Shown piece by piece: positions 33,201 through 42,351 of a stretch of DNA of 64,000 bases. The stretch lies in assembly GCF_002929295.1 (NCBI RefSeq), contig NZ_PJIM01000002.1, positions 1,155,945 through 1,219,944 on the forward strand. Reading direction: 5' to 3'. The number at the start of each line of letters is the position of its first letter. Position 1 is the first letter of the stretch. The position numbers and the translations under genes were made by a program. The notes under the pieces were generated by a model. It had not been told where the DNA came from. It saw only the letters and a program-made list of their open reading frames with translations, and made no database searches. Source of the DNA: Arthrobacter sp. SX1312. GTDB lineage: Bacteria > Actinomycetota > Actinomycetes > Actinomycetales > Micrococcaceae.

Positions 33201-34517
33201 ATGTCGGTCCTCATCGTCGGGGCCGGCCCGGCCGGTTCCACCGCCGCCTACTACCTCGCGAGCGCCGGGATCGAGGTGACGGTCCTCGAGAAGACGTTCT
33301 TCCCCCGGGAGAAGGTCTGCGGCGACGGCCTGACACCCCGCGCCACGCGGGAACTGCAGCTGCTCGGCCTGCCGCACGACGAGAGCGAGGGCTGGCGCCG
33401 CAACCGCGGCCTCCGCCTGATCGCCGGCAAGCGCACCGTCGAGGTGCCCTGGCCCGAGCTCAGCGACTTCCCCGACTACGGCCTGGTACGCACGCGCCTC
33501 GGCTTCGACGAGGCCCTGGCCCGGCATGCCCGCTCCGCCGGCGCCACGATCCTCGAGGGCCACTCCGTGTCCTCCGCCGTGCGCGACGACGCCGGACGCG
33601 TCACGGGCGTCACCGTGAACCTGCTCGACGCCGACGGCCGCAGGACCGGCGGGACCCGCACCTTCACGGCCGACGTCGTCCTCGCCGCCGACGGCAACTC
33701 GACGCGGACCGCCGTCAGCCTCGGCATGCAGAAGCGCGACGACCGTCCGCTCGGCGTCGCCGTCCGTACCTACTTCACCAGCCCCCGCACGGACGACGAC
33801 TGGATGGAGGGCTGGCTCGAGCTGCCCGACGCCAGCGGCAGGCCCCTGCCCGGGTACGGCTGGGTGTTCGGCGTCGGCGACGGCACCTCCAACGTGGGCC
33901 TCGGCATCCTGAACTCCTCCGCCGAGTTCGGCAAGCTGGACTACAAGCAGGTGCTGCGGGACTGGACCGCGGGCATGCCCGCCGAGTGGGGGTTCACGCC
34001 GTCGAACATGGTGGGCGGGATCCGTGGCGCGGCGCTGCCCATGGGCTTCAACCGGACTCCGCACTACAGCCCCGGGCTCCTGCTCCTCGGCGATGCCGGC
34101 GGCATGGTGTCGCCGTTCAACGGTGAGGGCATCTCCTACGCGATGGAGTCCGCCCGGTACGCCGCGGAGTTCATCGAGCGGGCGCAGGGCGTGGGCTCGC
34201 CGCTCGGCCGCGACCAGGTCATGTCCGGGTACGCGCCCTACGTGCGTGAGCAGTGGGGGAGCCACTTCACGCTCGGCCGCATCTTCGCGCAGCTGATCGG
34301 CAAGCCCGCCGTCATGTCGCTGGCCCTCCGCACCGGCATGCCCGTCCCCCTCCTCATGCGGTTCGTGGTGCGCATGCTCGCCAACCTCACGGACGCCGGC
34401 GGCCGGGGCTTCGAGGACCGCGTCATCCACCTGCTCGAGTCGCTGGTGCCCCCCACCTCCAACCAGCCGTCCCTGACCGGTCACCTGCGTGCGCAAAGCG
34501 CCGCCTCACTTGGTTAG
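33201..34517 (+). CDS. menJ: Geranylgeranyl-reductase-family protein, MenJ-like menaquinone reductase
   Basis: The 438 aa flavoprotein has the FAD Rossmann motif V-G-A-G-P-A-G-S-T-A, a family C-G-D-G-L-T-P-R-A strand and G-D-A-G-G-M-V-S-P-F-N-G-E-G-I near residue 295. It is adjacent to menG and to a long-chain prenyl synthase, the arrangement of mycobacterial Rv0561c (MenJ), which saturates the beta-isoprene of menaquinone. By that analogy this enzyme makes dihydromenaquinone MK-n(H2), as is usual in Arthrobacter relatives. Archaeal-lipid or chlorophyll reductase roles are less likely here. Confidence 0.85.
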   Translation: MSVLIVGAGPAGSTAAYYLASAGIEVTVLEKTFFPREKVCGDGLTPRATRELQLLGLPHDESEGWRRNRGLRLIAGKRTVEVPWPELSDFPDYGLVRTRLGFDEALARHARSAGATILEGHSVSSAVRDDAGRVTGVTVNLLDADGRRTGGTRTFTADVVLAADGNSTRTAVSLGMQKRDDRPLGVAVRTYFTSPRTDDDWMEGWLELPDASGRPLPGYGWVFGVGDGTSNVGLGILNSSAEFGKLDYKQVLRDWTAGMPAEWGFTPSNMVGGIRGAALPMGFNRTPHYSPGLLLLGDAGGMVSPFNGEGISYAMESARYAAEFIERAQGVGSPLGRDQVMSGYAPYVREQWGSHFTLGRIFAQLIGKPAVMSLALRTGMPVPLLMRFVVRMLANLTDAGGRGFEDRVIHLLESLVPPTSNQPSLTGHLRAQSAASLG

Positions 34518-34526
34518 TCTTAGACC

Positions 34527-35615
34527 GTGACACAATCCTTCGACTCCGGGTGGGCCAGCGCGGGCGTGACCAGCGCGCTGGACACGGCGGACACCCCCGG
34601 CGACGCCGTGCGCCTGCCTCCCGGGTTCGCCCTCATCGCCGAGGACCCGGAGCTCGGACCGTCCGTGTCGTCCTGCCTCGCCGAGGTGGAGAAGCAGCTC
34701 CGCAGCGCCATCGCCCACTCGGACCCCCTGGCCGACGCGACGAGCCGTCACCTCGTGGAGGCCGGCGGGAAGCGTATCCGGCCGCTCCTGACCATCCTCG
34801 CCTCGCACCTCGGCAACCCCGCGCGGGCCAAGGTGGTCCAGGCCGCCGTCGTCGTCGAACTGACGCACCTCGCCACGCTCTACCACGACGACGTCATGGA
34901 CTCCGCCCCCTACCGCCGAGGCGCCCCGACCGCGCACGAGGTGTGGGGCAACTCCGTCGCCATCCTCACGGGGGACCTCATCTTCGCCCGGGCGTCGATC
35001 CTCGTCTCCGAACTCGGCGGTGAGGCCCTCGGCATCCAGGCGCGCACCTTCGAACGTCTCTGCCTCGGCCAGCTCCACGAGACCGTGGGCCCGCGCGACG
35101 GCCAGGACGCCCTCGAGCACTACCTCTCGGTGATCGCGGACAAGACCGGCTCCCTCGTGGCCGCCTCCGGGCAGCTCGGCGCCCTCTTCGCGGACACCCC
35201 GCGGGAGGTCATCGACGTCATGGTCTCCTACGGGGAGAAGGTCGGCGTCGCGTTCCAGCTGGCGGACGACGTCATCGACGTGACGGGCCGCAAGGTGACG
35301 TCGGGCAAGGCTCCCGGCACCGACCTCCGCGAAGGCGTCCCCACCCTCCCGGTCATCCTGCTGCGCCGCGCCGCGGCCGCGGGCGACCGGTCGGCCGCCG
35401 ACGTCGTCGCGCTCGTCGACGGCGACCTGTCCTCCGACGACGCCCTCGCCGCCGCCGTCACCGCCGTGCGCGAGCACCCGCAGACCCAGGAGGCGTGGGC
35501 CGTGGCCCAGCAGTGGGCTGACGAGGCCGTGGCCGCGCTGGAACCGCTCCCGGACAGCGTGGTCAAGCACGCGCTGGCGAGCTTCGCGCAGGCCGTGGTC
35601 AGCCGGGACGTCTAG
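34527..35615 (+). CDS. Long-chain polyprenyl diphosphate synthase (menaquinone tail)
   Basis: The 362 aa trans-isoprenyl synthase has the first aspartate-rich motif in L-Y-H-D-D-V-M-D and the second in Q-L-A-D-D-V-I-D. G-G-K-R-I-R-P-L at about residue 80 binds the pyrophosphate. No small helix-blocking residues are obvious before the first motif, fitting a long-chain product (C40-C50). GTG start nine bases after menJ. It should supply the menaquinone side chain; it resembles GrcC1-type synthases. Confidence 0.9.
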   Translation: MTQSFDSGWASAGVTSALDTADTPGDAVRLPPGFALIAEDPELGPSVSSCLAEVEKQLRSAIAHSDPLADATSRHLVEAGGKRIRPLLTILASHLGNPARAKVVQAAVVVELTHLATLYHDDVMDSAPYRRGAPTAHEVWGNSVAILTGDLIFARASILVSELGGEALGIQARTFERLCLGQLHETVGPRDGQDALEHYLSVIADKTGSLVAASGQLGALFADTPREVIDVMVSYGEKVGVAFQLADDVIDVTGRKVTSGKAPGTDLREGVPTLPVILLRRAAAAGDRSAADVVALVDGDLSSDDALAAAVTAVREHPQTQEAWAVAQQWADEAVAALEPLPDSVVKHALASFAQAVVSRDV

Positions 35616-35656
35616 CCCCCGCCGTCGTTCCCCGCATCGCCGACTCCCGCCGTGGT

Positions 35657-36130
35657 TCAGCGGGGCAGGAAGGCCCTCAGCTCGTCGGCCTTCCGCGCCC
35701 TGATCGCCGGGTCCACGATCGGCCGCTTCGGGGTGAAGTAGAAGCCGTCGTCGTGCCAGCGCGGCAGGACGTGCTGGTGGTAGTGCCACACGTGCTGGCT
35801 GCCGGCCGGCTCGTTGTGCTGCCGGGTCGAGACGCCGTCGGGCTCCCAGGCGAGCTTGATGGCGATCGCGATGTCGCGCGTCAGCGTCATGATGCGGGCG
35901 GCGGCGGCGTCCGGCAGTTCGTACAGCAGTTCGACGTGCTCACGCGGGGTGATCAGGACGTGGCCGGGGTTCGGGTCGAAGCCGTGCGAGGCGATGAACG
36001 CGAGTGCGAGGTCGTCGGCGTAGATGACGTCGCCCGGACGGCAGAGGTTCCTCGGGTTGCCGAAGTCCCCCCGCGCGAGATCGCAGAACGGGCACCGGTA
36101 CCCCTCCGGCGCGTGGTGGGCGAACGGCAT
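35657..36130 (-). CDS. HIT-family nucleotide hydrolase
   Basis: The 157 aa protein has the histidine triad H-V-W-H-Y-H-Q-H-V near residue 110 and C-P-F-C at the N-terminus, a zinc site found in some HIT proteins. N-P-G-H-V-L-I-T-P is also conserved. Members split AMP-linked or dinucleotide substrates. Its ATG overlaps the stop of the upstream acidic protein gene (ATGA), so the two are translated together. A longer frame upstream overlaps that gene and is not used. Confidence 0.9.
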   Translation of the reverse strand: MPFAHHAPEGYRCPFCDLARGDFGNPRNLCRPGDVIYADDLALAFIASHGFDPNPGHVLITPREHVELLYELPDAAAARIMTLTRDIAIAIKLAWEPDGVSTRQHNEPAGSQHVWHYHQHVLPRWHDDGFYFTPKRPIVDPAIRARKADELRAFLPR

Positions 36131-36555
36131 CAGTCCTCGTCGTCCTCCTCGAAGACCCACTCGAACAGGTCGAGCACGTATTCGCTGAAGGTGCCCTCCT
36201 CGCTCTGCCATTCGCCGCGGACGTTGTTGCGCCGCCAGACGATGGGGTCGGGGACGTCCAGCTGGTCCGCCCGCATGCCCCAGGTGTACTCCTCGTCCTC
36301 GTCCTCGAGGAACAGCAGGAAGCCGTCCTCGATCTCGAGTTCGTCGGGATCCCAGAAGAAGTGGAACGCCTCCATGATGTCCTCGGTGGCACCCACGGCA
36401 CGGTAGAAGTCGCGCAGGGCCAGGGGCAGGTCGAAGTCCTTGCCCTCGAGCATCTCGGCCAGCTCGTCGTCGGACAGGCCGTCCTCCTCGGCCCACTCGT
36501 CCTCGAAGTACTGGGGCACCAGGGCGCGGAATTTGTCGGAAAACAGCTCAGTCAC
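36130..36555 (-). CDS. Acidic SUKH-like (SMI1/KNR4-type) protein
   Basis: This 141 aa protein is strikingly acidic, ending F-E-E-D-D-E-D. It shows the SUKH pattern: L-P-L-A-L-R-D-F-Y-R-A-V-G-A, then D-P-D-E-L-E-I-E-D-G-F-L-L-F and a W-G-M-R-A-D-Q-L-D strand. SUKH proteins are often immunity proteins against contact-dependent toxins, but single housekeeping members exist. No toxin gene is nearby, and it is translationally coupled to a HIT hydrolase. The family call is by pattern, not by search. Confidence 0.6.
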   Translation of the reverse strand: MTELFSDKFRALVPQYFEDEWAEEDGLSDDELAEMLEGKDFDLPLALRDFYRAVGATEDIMEAFHFFWDPDELEIEDGFLLFLEDEDEEYTWGMRADQLDVPDPIVWRRNNVRGEWQSEEGTFSEYVLDLFEWVFEEDDED

Positions 36556-36616
36556 AAGTACTCCAGGAGTGGGGTTGGGGATACCCCCATCCTAGCGGCC
36601 GCGTCCGACGCCCGGG

Positions 36617-37252
36617 CTACCTCTGCGCGTCCCGCGTCCGCGCGGCGAGCGGCGCGTGCCAGCCGTAGCGCCAGGCGAGGACCCGCAGGGAGAACACGAG
36701 GGAGGCGGCGAGCGTCCCCGTGACGAGCGTGAAGGTCCCGGTCAGGTAGAGCACGGTGACGACGACGGCGCCCAGCATGGCGGGGAGCGCATAGATGTCC
36801 CGTGGGTCGAAGAGCTGCGGGACCTCGTTCGCGACGACGTCGCGCAGCAGACCGCCGCCGACCGCGGTGGTGACGCCCAGCAGGGCGGCGGAGACCGGGT
36901 GCAGGCCGGCATCGAGCGCCTTGAGGGTGCCGGTGATGCAGAACAGGGCCAGCCCGCCGGCGTCGAAGACGACCAGGACGCGCATGCCGCGTTCCACGCC
37001 GGAGAACACGAAGTACACGAGCACGGTGGCGAGCAGTGGGGGCACCAGGTAGGCGGGATTCGTGAAGGCTGCGGGCGGGACGTTGATGATCAGGTCCCGG
37101 GCCACCCCGCCGCCGAGCGAGGCCAGGGACGCGAGCAGGAGCGACCCCACGAGGTCGAAGCCCTTGCGGGCCGCCAGCAGGGATCCCGAGACGGCGAAGA
37201 AGAACACGCCGAGGAGGTCGGCGCCGAGCGCCACGTGTGAAGCGGTATCCAT
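36617..37252 (-). CDS. TRIC-type cation channel family protein (UPF0126)
   Basis: The 211 aa protein has about seven membrane helices and the internal duplication of the family. The glycine-rich turns are S-L-G-G-G-V-A-R-D-L-I in the first half and A-V-G-G-G-L-L-R-D-V-V in the second. The start at 37252 (M-D-T-A-S-H) gives the usual N-terminus; an upstream Met adds a proline-rich tail overlapping the promoter region. TRIC-like proteins conduct monovalent cations, though bacterial members are barely studied. Confidence 0.85.
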   Translation of the reverse strand: MDTASHVALGADLLGVFFFAVSGSLLAARKGFDLVGSLLLASLASLGGGVARDLIINVPPAAFTNPAYLVPPLLATVLVYFVFSGVERGMRVLVVFDAGGLALFCITGTLKALDAGLHPVSAALLGVTTAVGGGLLRDVVANEVPQLFDPRDIYALPAMLGAVVVTVLYLTGTFTLVTGTLAASLVFSLRVLAWRYGWHAPLAARTRDAQR

Positions 37253-37364
37253 CTCATCCTTCGGCGTTCCGGCGGGGGCGCCCGCGGGGCCCGGGGGACG
37301 GGCGCCAGGAGGGCCCATCCAGCATGACAGACGGGCCGGGCCGGCCCGGCACTAGGCTGGGCCC

Positions 37365-38333
37365 ATGACGAGCACGGACGCGGGCGGCACGACGACGACG
37401 GAGCCGAGTGCGAAGGACGGCTCACGCGCGATGCGCGTGGCGGCCCGGCTGATCGGCCTCCTGCCGACGAAGAGGAACCTGGACGGCACCGACTGGGTGA
37501 ACGCGAAGTACCCGGGCCGCAGCTACCCGGCGGCGGCCGCCATCCCGTGGACGCTGAAACAGACACACACCATCCAGGAGAAGCGGATCGACGGCATCAG
37601 GACCATCACGGTCCGCCCGCTGCTCGGCGCGACCCGCTCGCACATCATCTACACGCACGGCGGGATCTACATCAACGAGCTGGCCCGGCCGCACTGGTGG
37701 ATCATCGCCGAACTGACGAAGCGGACCGGCGCCGCCGTCACGGTGCCCCTGTACAGGCTGGCACCCGAGAGCAGCTACCGGGAGGCCTTCCCGTACCTCG
37801 TGTCCGTGTTCCGCGACGTCCTGACGACGTCGGCGCCCGAGGACGTCACGCTGATGGGCGACTCGGCGGGCGGCGCGCTCGCCGTCGCACAGACCTGGGC
37901 GTTCCGGGACGCCGGGCTTCCCGCGCCCGGTCGTGTCGTCGCCTTCTCGCCCTGGCTCGACGTCACCGCCACCAACCCCGACATCCCGGCCTACGACGCC
38001 GTCGATCCGATGCTCTCCGTGGCGGGCGGCGTGCAGGCGGGGCTGTGGTGGGCGGACGGCGACGACCCCCGGACGCCGCTGGTCAGCCCTGCCTGCGCAC
38101 CGGACGATCTGCTGGCGGCCCTGCCGCGCACGCGGATCTATCAGGGCACGCGCGACGTCTGCATGGCGGACGCGGTGGTCTTCCGGGACCGTGCGGTCGC
38201 GGCCGGTGCCGCCGTCGAGATGAAGGTCCACCCCGGCGGCTTCCACGTGTTCCCGGCGTTCCCGCGCCTCCCGGAGTCCCGGGAGGTCTATGCGGACATC
38301 GCCGCGTTCCTCGGCAGGCCGGCCCTCCCGTGA
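37365..38333 (+). CDS. Alpha/beta hydrolase, hormone-sensitive-lipase type
   Basis: The 322 aa enzyme belongs to the HSL (family IV) esterases. The oxyanion motif is Y-T-H-G-G-I-Y, the nucleophile serine is in G-D-S-A-G-G, and the histidine is in H-P-G-G-F-H-V-F. A cap region of about 70 residues precedes the first motif. It probably hydrolyses short-chain esters; the natural substrate is unknown. There is no signal peptide. It stands alone. Confidence 0.88.
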   Translation: MTSTDAGGTTTTEPSAKDGSRAMRVAARLIGLLPTKRNLDGTDWVNAKYPGRSYPAAAAIPWTLKQTHTIQEKRIDGIRTITVRPLLGATRSHIIYTHGGIYINELARPHWWIIAELTKRTGAAVTVPLYRLAPESSYREAFPYLVSVFRDVLTTSAPEDVTLMGDSAGGALAVAQTWAFRDAGLPAPGRVVAFSPWLDVTATNPDIPAYDAVDPMLSVAGGVQAGLWWADGDDPRTPLVSPACAPDDLLAALPRTRIYQGTRDVCMADAVVFRDRAVAAGAAVEMKVHPGGFHVFPAFPRLPESREVYADIAAFLGRPALP

Positions 38334-38380
38334 CAGGCCCCCCCGAATCCTGAGTCCCGGGAGAGCCGGCTGCCGACGGG

Positions 38381-38842
38381 TCAGCCCTGGCCGGAGTCCC
38401 GGGACAGGACCCAGACGTTGGTGTCGCCCTCACGCTCCACCGTCACGGTGGTGACGAGGGCGCGGATCATCGAGAGCCCGCGCCCGGACTCGTCGTAGTC
38501 CTCCAGCAGCGCGTCGTCGTCCGGACCGGGGAGGTCGGAGGGTCCCGCGAGGTCGGGCACAGGGTCCAGCGGCGCGGCGCCGATCTCGCTGATGACGGCG
38601 CGGAGCCTCTCGACGGCGACGGTGAGCTCGACGCCGAGGAGGAGGGTGGCGCCCTCCGTGGGGACGCCGTGCTGGACGACGTTGCTCGCAGCCTCGATCA
38701 CCGCGGTGGTGAAGGCCATCTGGTCAGGCGCCGGCACGAAGGCGGCGTCCAGCCACAACTGCTCCAGGAGGACGTGCAGGTCCTCGATGGCCTGCTCCGC
38801 CGCGGGTTCCTCGAGGGTGCGCCGTGCCAGGATGTCAGTCAT
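38381..38842 (-). CDS. RsbW-type ATP-binding anti-sigma kinase
   Basis: This 153 aa HATPase_c protein has the N-box E-A-A-S-N-V-V-Q-H-G and the G-box D-E-S-G-R-G-L-S-M-I. Such proteins bind sigma factors or phosphorylate STAS antagonists. The start at 38842 (MTDILARR) overlaps the stop of the STAS gene by eight bases, so the pair are co-translated. Longer forms would extend into the STAS frame. No sigma factor gene is next to it, so its partner lies elsewhere. Confidence 0.88.
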   Translation of the reverse strand: MTDILARRTLEEPAAEQAIEDLHVLLEQLWLDAAFVPAPDQMAFTTAVIEAASNVVQHGVPTEGATLLLGVELTVAVERLRAVISEIGAAPLDPVPDLAGPSDLPGPDDDALLEDYDESGRGLSMIRALVTTVTVEREGDTNVWVLSRDSGQG

Positions 38843-39167
38843 TGCCGAAGGCTTCGCCGGCGGTTGCATGGGGCGTGAGCACCCGGTTCATGCTGGTGAG
38901 TTCGAGCACCATGGTGACCTGCGGCTGGACGGCGGCGATCCGCAGGTCGCCGCCGGACTGCCGGGCCAGCTTCAGGCAGCCGATGAGCGCGCCGAGGCCC
39001 GAGGAGTCCATGAAGCTGGTGTCCGCCAGGTTCACGACGATCCGCTTCCCGCCCCCGTTGACCACCTCGTCCACGACCTTGCGCAGCTTCGGTGCCGCGA
39101 CCATGTTCAGGCGTCCGTTCGCCGCGACCTCGGTGTAATGGCCTTTGTCCTGGACCGTGAATTCCAT
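38835..39167 (-). CDS. STAS-domain anti-anti-sigma factor
   Basis: The 110 aa protein is a single STAS domain. The phosphorylation loop is F-M-D-S-S-G-L-G-A-L, with the conserved serine that RsbW-type kinases modify. The start at 39167 gives M-E-F-T-V-Q-D, a normal N-terminus. Upstream (same strand) is a SpoIIE-type phosphatase that should dephosphorylate it; downstream and overlapping is the kinase. Together they form a partner-switching module. Confidence 0.9.
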   Translation of the reverse strand: MEFTVQDKGHYTEVAANGRLNMVAAPKLRKVVDEVVNGGGKRIVVNLADTSFMDSSGLGALIGCLKLARQSGGDLRIAAVQPQVTMVLELTSMNRVLTPHATAGEAFGND

Positions 39168-39273
39168 CTGCTCTTCCCTCTTCCGCTGCCTGTCGGCATG
39201 TGCTGGATCTCGTGAATCGTCGCGTGCGTCGGGCGCGAGCCGGGTCCTGCCGGCCCGGTTCCGGCCGGGAGCG

Positions 39274-40383
39274 TCAGCCCCGCGCGTGGCGCAGGATGAC
39301 GACCGTGACGTCGTCGGCGACCTCGGGGACATCCGCCAGACCCAGCAGCACCGCGCAGGCCTCCTCGGCGCCCGCCGCCGCGGAGACCACGCCGGCCACC
39401 GCCTCCGTGAACTGGTCGACCGTCTCGTAGATGTCGAGCAGGCCGTCGCTCACGATCGCGAGCGAATCGCCGGGCTCGAGGCGCAGGGTGGCGGCGGGCC
39501 AGACCTGGTCCGGCCACGCACCGACGGGCGGCCCCGCCGAGGGCAGGCGGGTCACGGTGCCGTCCGCCGCGACGTGCAGTGCGAGGCCGTGCCCGGCGTC
39601 GACGTAGCCGACGACGCCGCTGGCGGCATCGAGGCGGCCGTGGAACAGCGTGACGAAGGAGCTGGTGTGGTCGAGGTCGGCCTCCGTGGCCCGCGCCGCC
39701 GTCGCGAACGCGGTCTCGAGGCTCGGCTGGGACGCGACGGAGCGCATGATCGCGCGGACGGTCGCCGCGACCAACGCGGCGCCCATGCCCTTGCCCATGG
39801 CATCGGCGACGGTGAAGTGCAGGCCGTCCGGCGTCGGGTACCAGTCGTAGAAGTCACCGCCGACGCTCCTCGACGGCCTGAAGCGCCCGGCCAGTTCGAA
39901 GTCGTCGAGGACGAGGCGGTCGCGGGGGAGCAGGTTCTGCTGCACCTCGGCGGCACGCTGGCGTTCGTCCGCGTTCGCGACGTCGACGGCGGACTGGTGG
40001 CTCTGGCGGCGGAACAGCGAGTTGATGCGGGCCACCAGCTCCCGGGGGCTGAAGGGCTTGCTGATGTATTCGTCGGCGCCCGTCTCGAGGCCTGTGAGGC
40101 GTTCGATCTCGTCGGTGCGGGCCGTGATCATGAGGATGTAGGCGTCGGAGAAGGTGCGGACCTCGCGGCAGATCTCCACGCCGTCGCCGTCGGGCAGGTT
40201 GAGGTCCAGGGTGATGAGATCGGCGCCCGCGCGTGCCAGGCGGAGCCCCTCGCGCGCGGTCGCGGCTTCGGTGACCTCGAAGCCCTCGCGCTTCAGGATC
40301 TGGACGAGCAGGCCCCGAATATCGACGTCGTCCTCGACAACGAGGGCACGGCGGATCTCCGGGGCGACAGTCATGGTCCTCAT
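39274..40383 (-). CDS. Response regulator fused to SpoIIE-type PP2C phosphatase
   Basis: The 369 aa protein has an N-terminal receiver domain (about 10-130) with acidic pair E-D-D, phosphorylatable Asp60 in L-I-T-L-D-L-N-L-P and the K-P-F lysine. The C-terminal half is a SpoIIE/PP2C phosphatase with G-G-D-F-Y-D-W, A-D-A-M-G-K-G and S-D-G-L-L-D metal-binding motifs. Phosphorylation of the receiver probably turns on dephosphorylation of the STAS protein next door. A second ATG three codons in (40374) is equally possible. It is divergent from a histidine kinase that is the obvious candidate phosphodonor. Confidence 0.9.
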   Translation of the reverse strand: MRTMTVAPEIRRALVVEDDVDIRGLLVQILKREGFEVTEAATAREGLRLARAGADLITLDLNLPDGDGVEICREVRTFSDAYILMITARTDEIERLTGLETGADEYISKPFSPRELVARINSLFRRQSHQSAVDVANADERQRAAEVQQNLLPRDRLVLDDFELAGRFRPSRSVGGDFYDWYPTPDGLHFTVADAMGKGMGAALVAATVRAIMRSVASQPSLETAFATAARATEADLDHTSSFVTLFHGRLDAASGVVGYVDAGHGLALHVAADGTVTRLPSAGPPVGAWPDQVWPAATLRLEPGDSLAIVSDGLLDIYETVDQFTEAVAGVVSAAAGAEEACAVLLGLADVPEVADDVTVVILRHARG

Positions 40384-40455
40384 TAAACGCTACGGTGCGC
40401 GGCCTTCCGGACGCGGCACACGGCTTCGCCCGAATCACCGGGTTGTTGCGGCGAA

Positions 40456-40473
40456 CTTGAGGCGATCTTGAGG
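40456..40473. promoter_or_regulatory. 11-bp-spaced direct repeat between divergent signalling genes
   Basis: CTTGAGG occurs at 40456-40462 and 40467-40473, exactly one helical turn apart, in the 213-base gap between the phosphatase and kinase genes. Repeats of this spacing often bind OmpR- or NarL-class regulators. The rest of the gap holds only a short GGGCG/CGCCC hairpin and AT-rich TATTCT near 40517. No gene is seen. Confidence 0.35.
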
Positions 40474-40596
40474 GGTCGACCGTCTTTCACGCCCCGGAAT
40501 GACGGGGCTGCCGCGTTATTCTTTCGCTGCGGGCGGGAATCGCCCCGTTCATTCCGACGGACGAGTTCGACGAGCACCAGGGGGCGCGGCCATCAG

Positions 40597-42282
40597 ATGG
40601 ACAGAGTGCTCTCCTACCTGACGCTCGACACGAGGCAGTTCCACGAACTCACGCTGCGGTCACGCGTGATCCTCAGCCAGCTGCCCCTCTCGCTCACGGT
40701 CCTGCTGATCCTCGTCGGAGGCCTGCTCTTCCATCCGGACCTCTTCACCAGCCGGTCCTTCATGATCGGTCTCTGGTTGCAGGCCGTGCTGCTCGCGCTG
40801 TGCGTCCTCGTGCCGTGGGACCGGCTCCCGTACGCCGCCTTCCTCGTGATCCCGCTGCTCGACTTCGTCCCGATCGGCTTCATGCGTTACGGGGCAGGCA
40901 CGGTCATCACCGGGGTGGGTCTGCTCACCGTGTTCCCCATCATCTGGCTCGCCGCGTCCGGCCTGTATCCGCGGGCCCTCCTCGCCGCAGGTTTCCTCGC
41001 CTCGCTGGGCATCGTCTGGGCGCCGGTCTTCGTCACGGACGTCGAGGTCACGTCGCAGTCACTGACGCAGTCCTTCCTCCTGCCCTTCATCATGCTCGCC
41101 ATCGGCGTGACGATCCGCGTGATGACCGCGAGCATGATGGCGCAGCAGGCCGTCGTGGAGGAGAAGGACCGCGCCCTGCGGGTGCTGCTCGAGGAGAGTG
41201 CGCGCCGCGAACGGCTGCTGGACACCGTGGTCAACAGCGTGGACATCGGTGTGACCGCCGTCGACGAGGCCGGGCGGACGGTCCTCGCCAACCGCAAGCT
41301 GGACCAGTTCCGCGCGCTCGCCGGCGGGACCGGTGAGTCCGACGAGGCGGCCCTGCGGATCTTCCAGCAGGACGGCGAGACGGATCTGCCGGCGGCCCGA
41401 CGGCCGACACGGCGCGCGGCGGAGGGCCATGTGTTCTCCGACTACCTCCTCTGGTGGGGCGAGCGACCGGGACAGCGGGTGCTCTCGGCGTCGTCCCGGC
41501 TGATGACCAACCAGGCCGGGGACCGAGAGGGGTCCGTGGTGACGTTCAACGACGTCACGGAACTCGTCACCGCCCTGAACGCGAAGGACGAGTTCGTGGC
41601 GACCGTCTCGCACGAGCTGCGGACCCCGCTGACCGCGATCCGGGGCTACCTCGAACTGCTGCTGGGGACGCCCGACCTCGACCCCGAGGTCGCCTCCGGC
41701 CTCGAGGTGGTGTCACGGAACTCCGAACGGCTGCACAAGCTCGTGGTGGACCTGCTCTCCACCGCGGAGGGGTCCCCGGAGATCAGCCCGGTGCCCACGG
41801 ACTTCTCCGACCTCGTCGGCCGGCGCGTGTCCACGGCCGAGCAGGGCAACACGAACCCGCTGGTGCGTTTCGAGGACCTCACCGATCCGGGGCTCGTCGC
41901 GCTCTGCGACGCCTCCCGGATCGGCCAGGTGCTGGACAACCTGCTCTCGAATGCGATCAAGTACTCCCCGGCCGGTGGACGCGTGACCATCCGCGCCCGC
42001 GAGGTCGAGGGCGAGGTGGAGTGCAGCGTGACCGACCAGGGCAGCGGTATGACGGCGGAGGAGCAGAAGGGCGTCTTCTCCAAGTTCTTCCGGACCGCAG
42101 GAGCCCGCAATGCGGCGATCCCGGGGGTGGGCCTCGGGCTCGCCATCTCCCAGGCGATCGTCCAACGCCATGGCGGGACCATCACCTGCCGGAGCGTCGT
42201 CGGCGAAGGGTCCACCTTCGCGTTCCGCCTCCCGCTCGCCCGCGCGGACCAGGTCCAGGAACTGCAGGCGCAGGGACTCTAG
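40597..42282 (+). CDS. Membrane sensor histidine kinase with PAS-like domain
   Basis: The 561 aa protein starts at the ATG at 40597, which gives a short cytoplasmic N-terminus before six predicted membrane helices (about 25-175). A coiled coil and PAS-like domain (about 200-300) follow. The phosphoacceptor is His339 in V-S-H-E-L-R-T-P. The ATP-binding domain has N-L-L-S-N-A-I-K-Y-S and G-V-G-L-G-L-A-I-S. It has no receiver of its own. The divergent receiver-phosphatase is the likely partner, linking a membrane signal to the sigma-factor switch. Confidence 0.9.
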   Translation: MDRVLSYLTLDTRQFHELTLRSRVILSQLPLSLTVLLILVGGLLFHPDLFTSRSFMIGLWLQAVLLALCVLVPWDRLPYAAFLVIPLLDFVPIGFMRYGAGTVITGVGLLTVFPIIWLAASGLYPRALLAAGFLASLGIVWAPVFVTDVEVTSQSLTQSFLLPFIMLAIGVTIRVMTASMMAQQAVVEEKDRALRVLLEESARRERLLDTVVNSVDIGVTAVDEAGRTVLANRKLDQFRALAGGTGESDEAALRIFQQDGETDLPAARRPTRRAAEGHVFSDYLLWWGERPGQRVLSASSRLMTNQAGDREGSVVTFNDVTELVTALNAKDEFVATVSHELRTPLTAIRGYLELLLGTPDLDPEVASGLEVVSRNSERLHKLVVDLLSTAEGSPEISPVPTDFSDLVGRRVSTAEQGNTNPLVRFEDLTDPGLVALCDASRIGQVLDNLLSNAIKYSPAGGRVTIRAREVEGEVECSVTDQGSGMTAEEQKGVFSKFFRTAGARNAAIPGVGLGLAISQAIVQRHGGTITCRSVVGEGSTFAFRLPLARADQVQELQAQGL

Positions 42283-42351
42283 CGTCCGGGCAGGCCGACC
42301 GCAGGCCCGTCAGCACGGTGCAGGATCCGGGTGCCGGACCCGGGAACCCGG

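Noticed and set aside
36130-36555. A toxin-immunity locus around the SUKH-like protein
   Set aside because: No polymorphic toxin, secretion leader or repeat cassettes lie nearby; neighbours are housekeeping-like genes.
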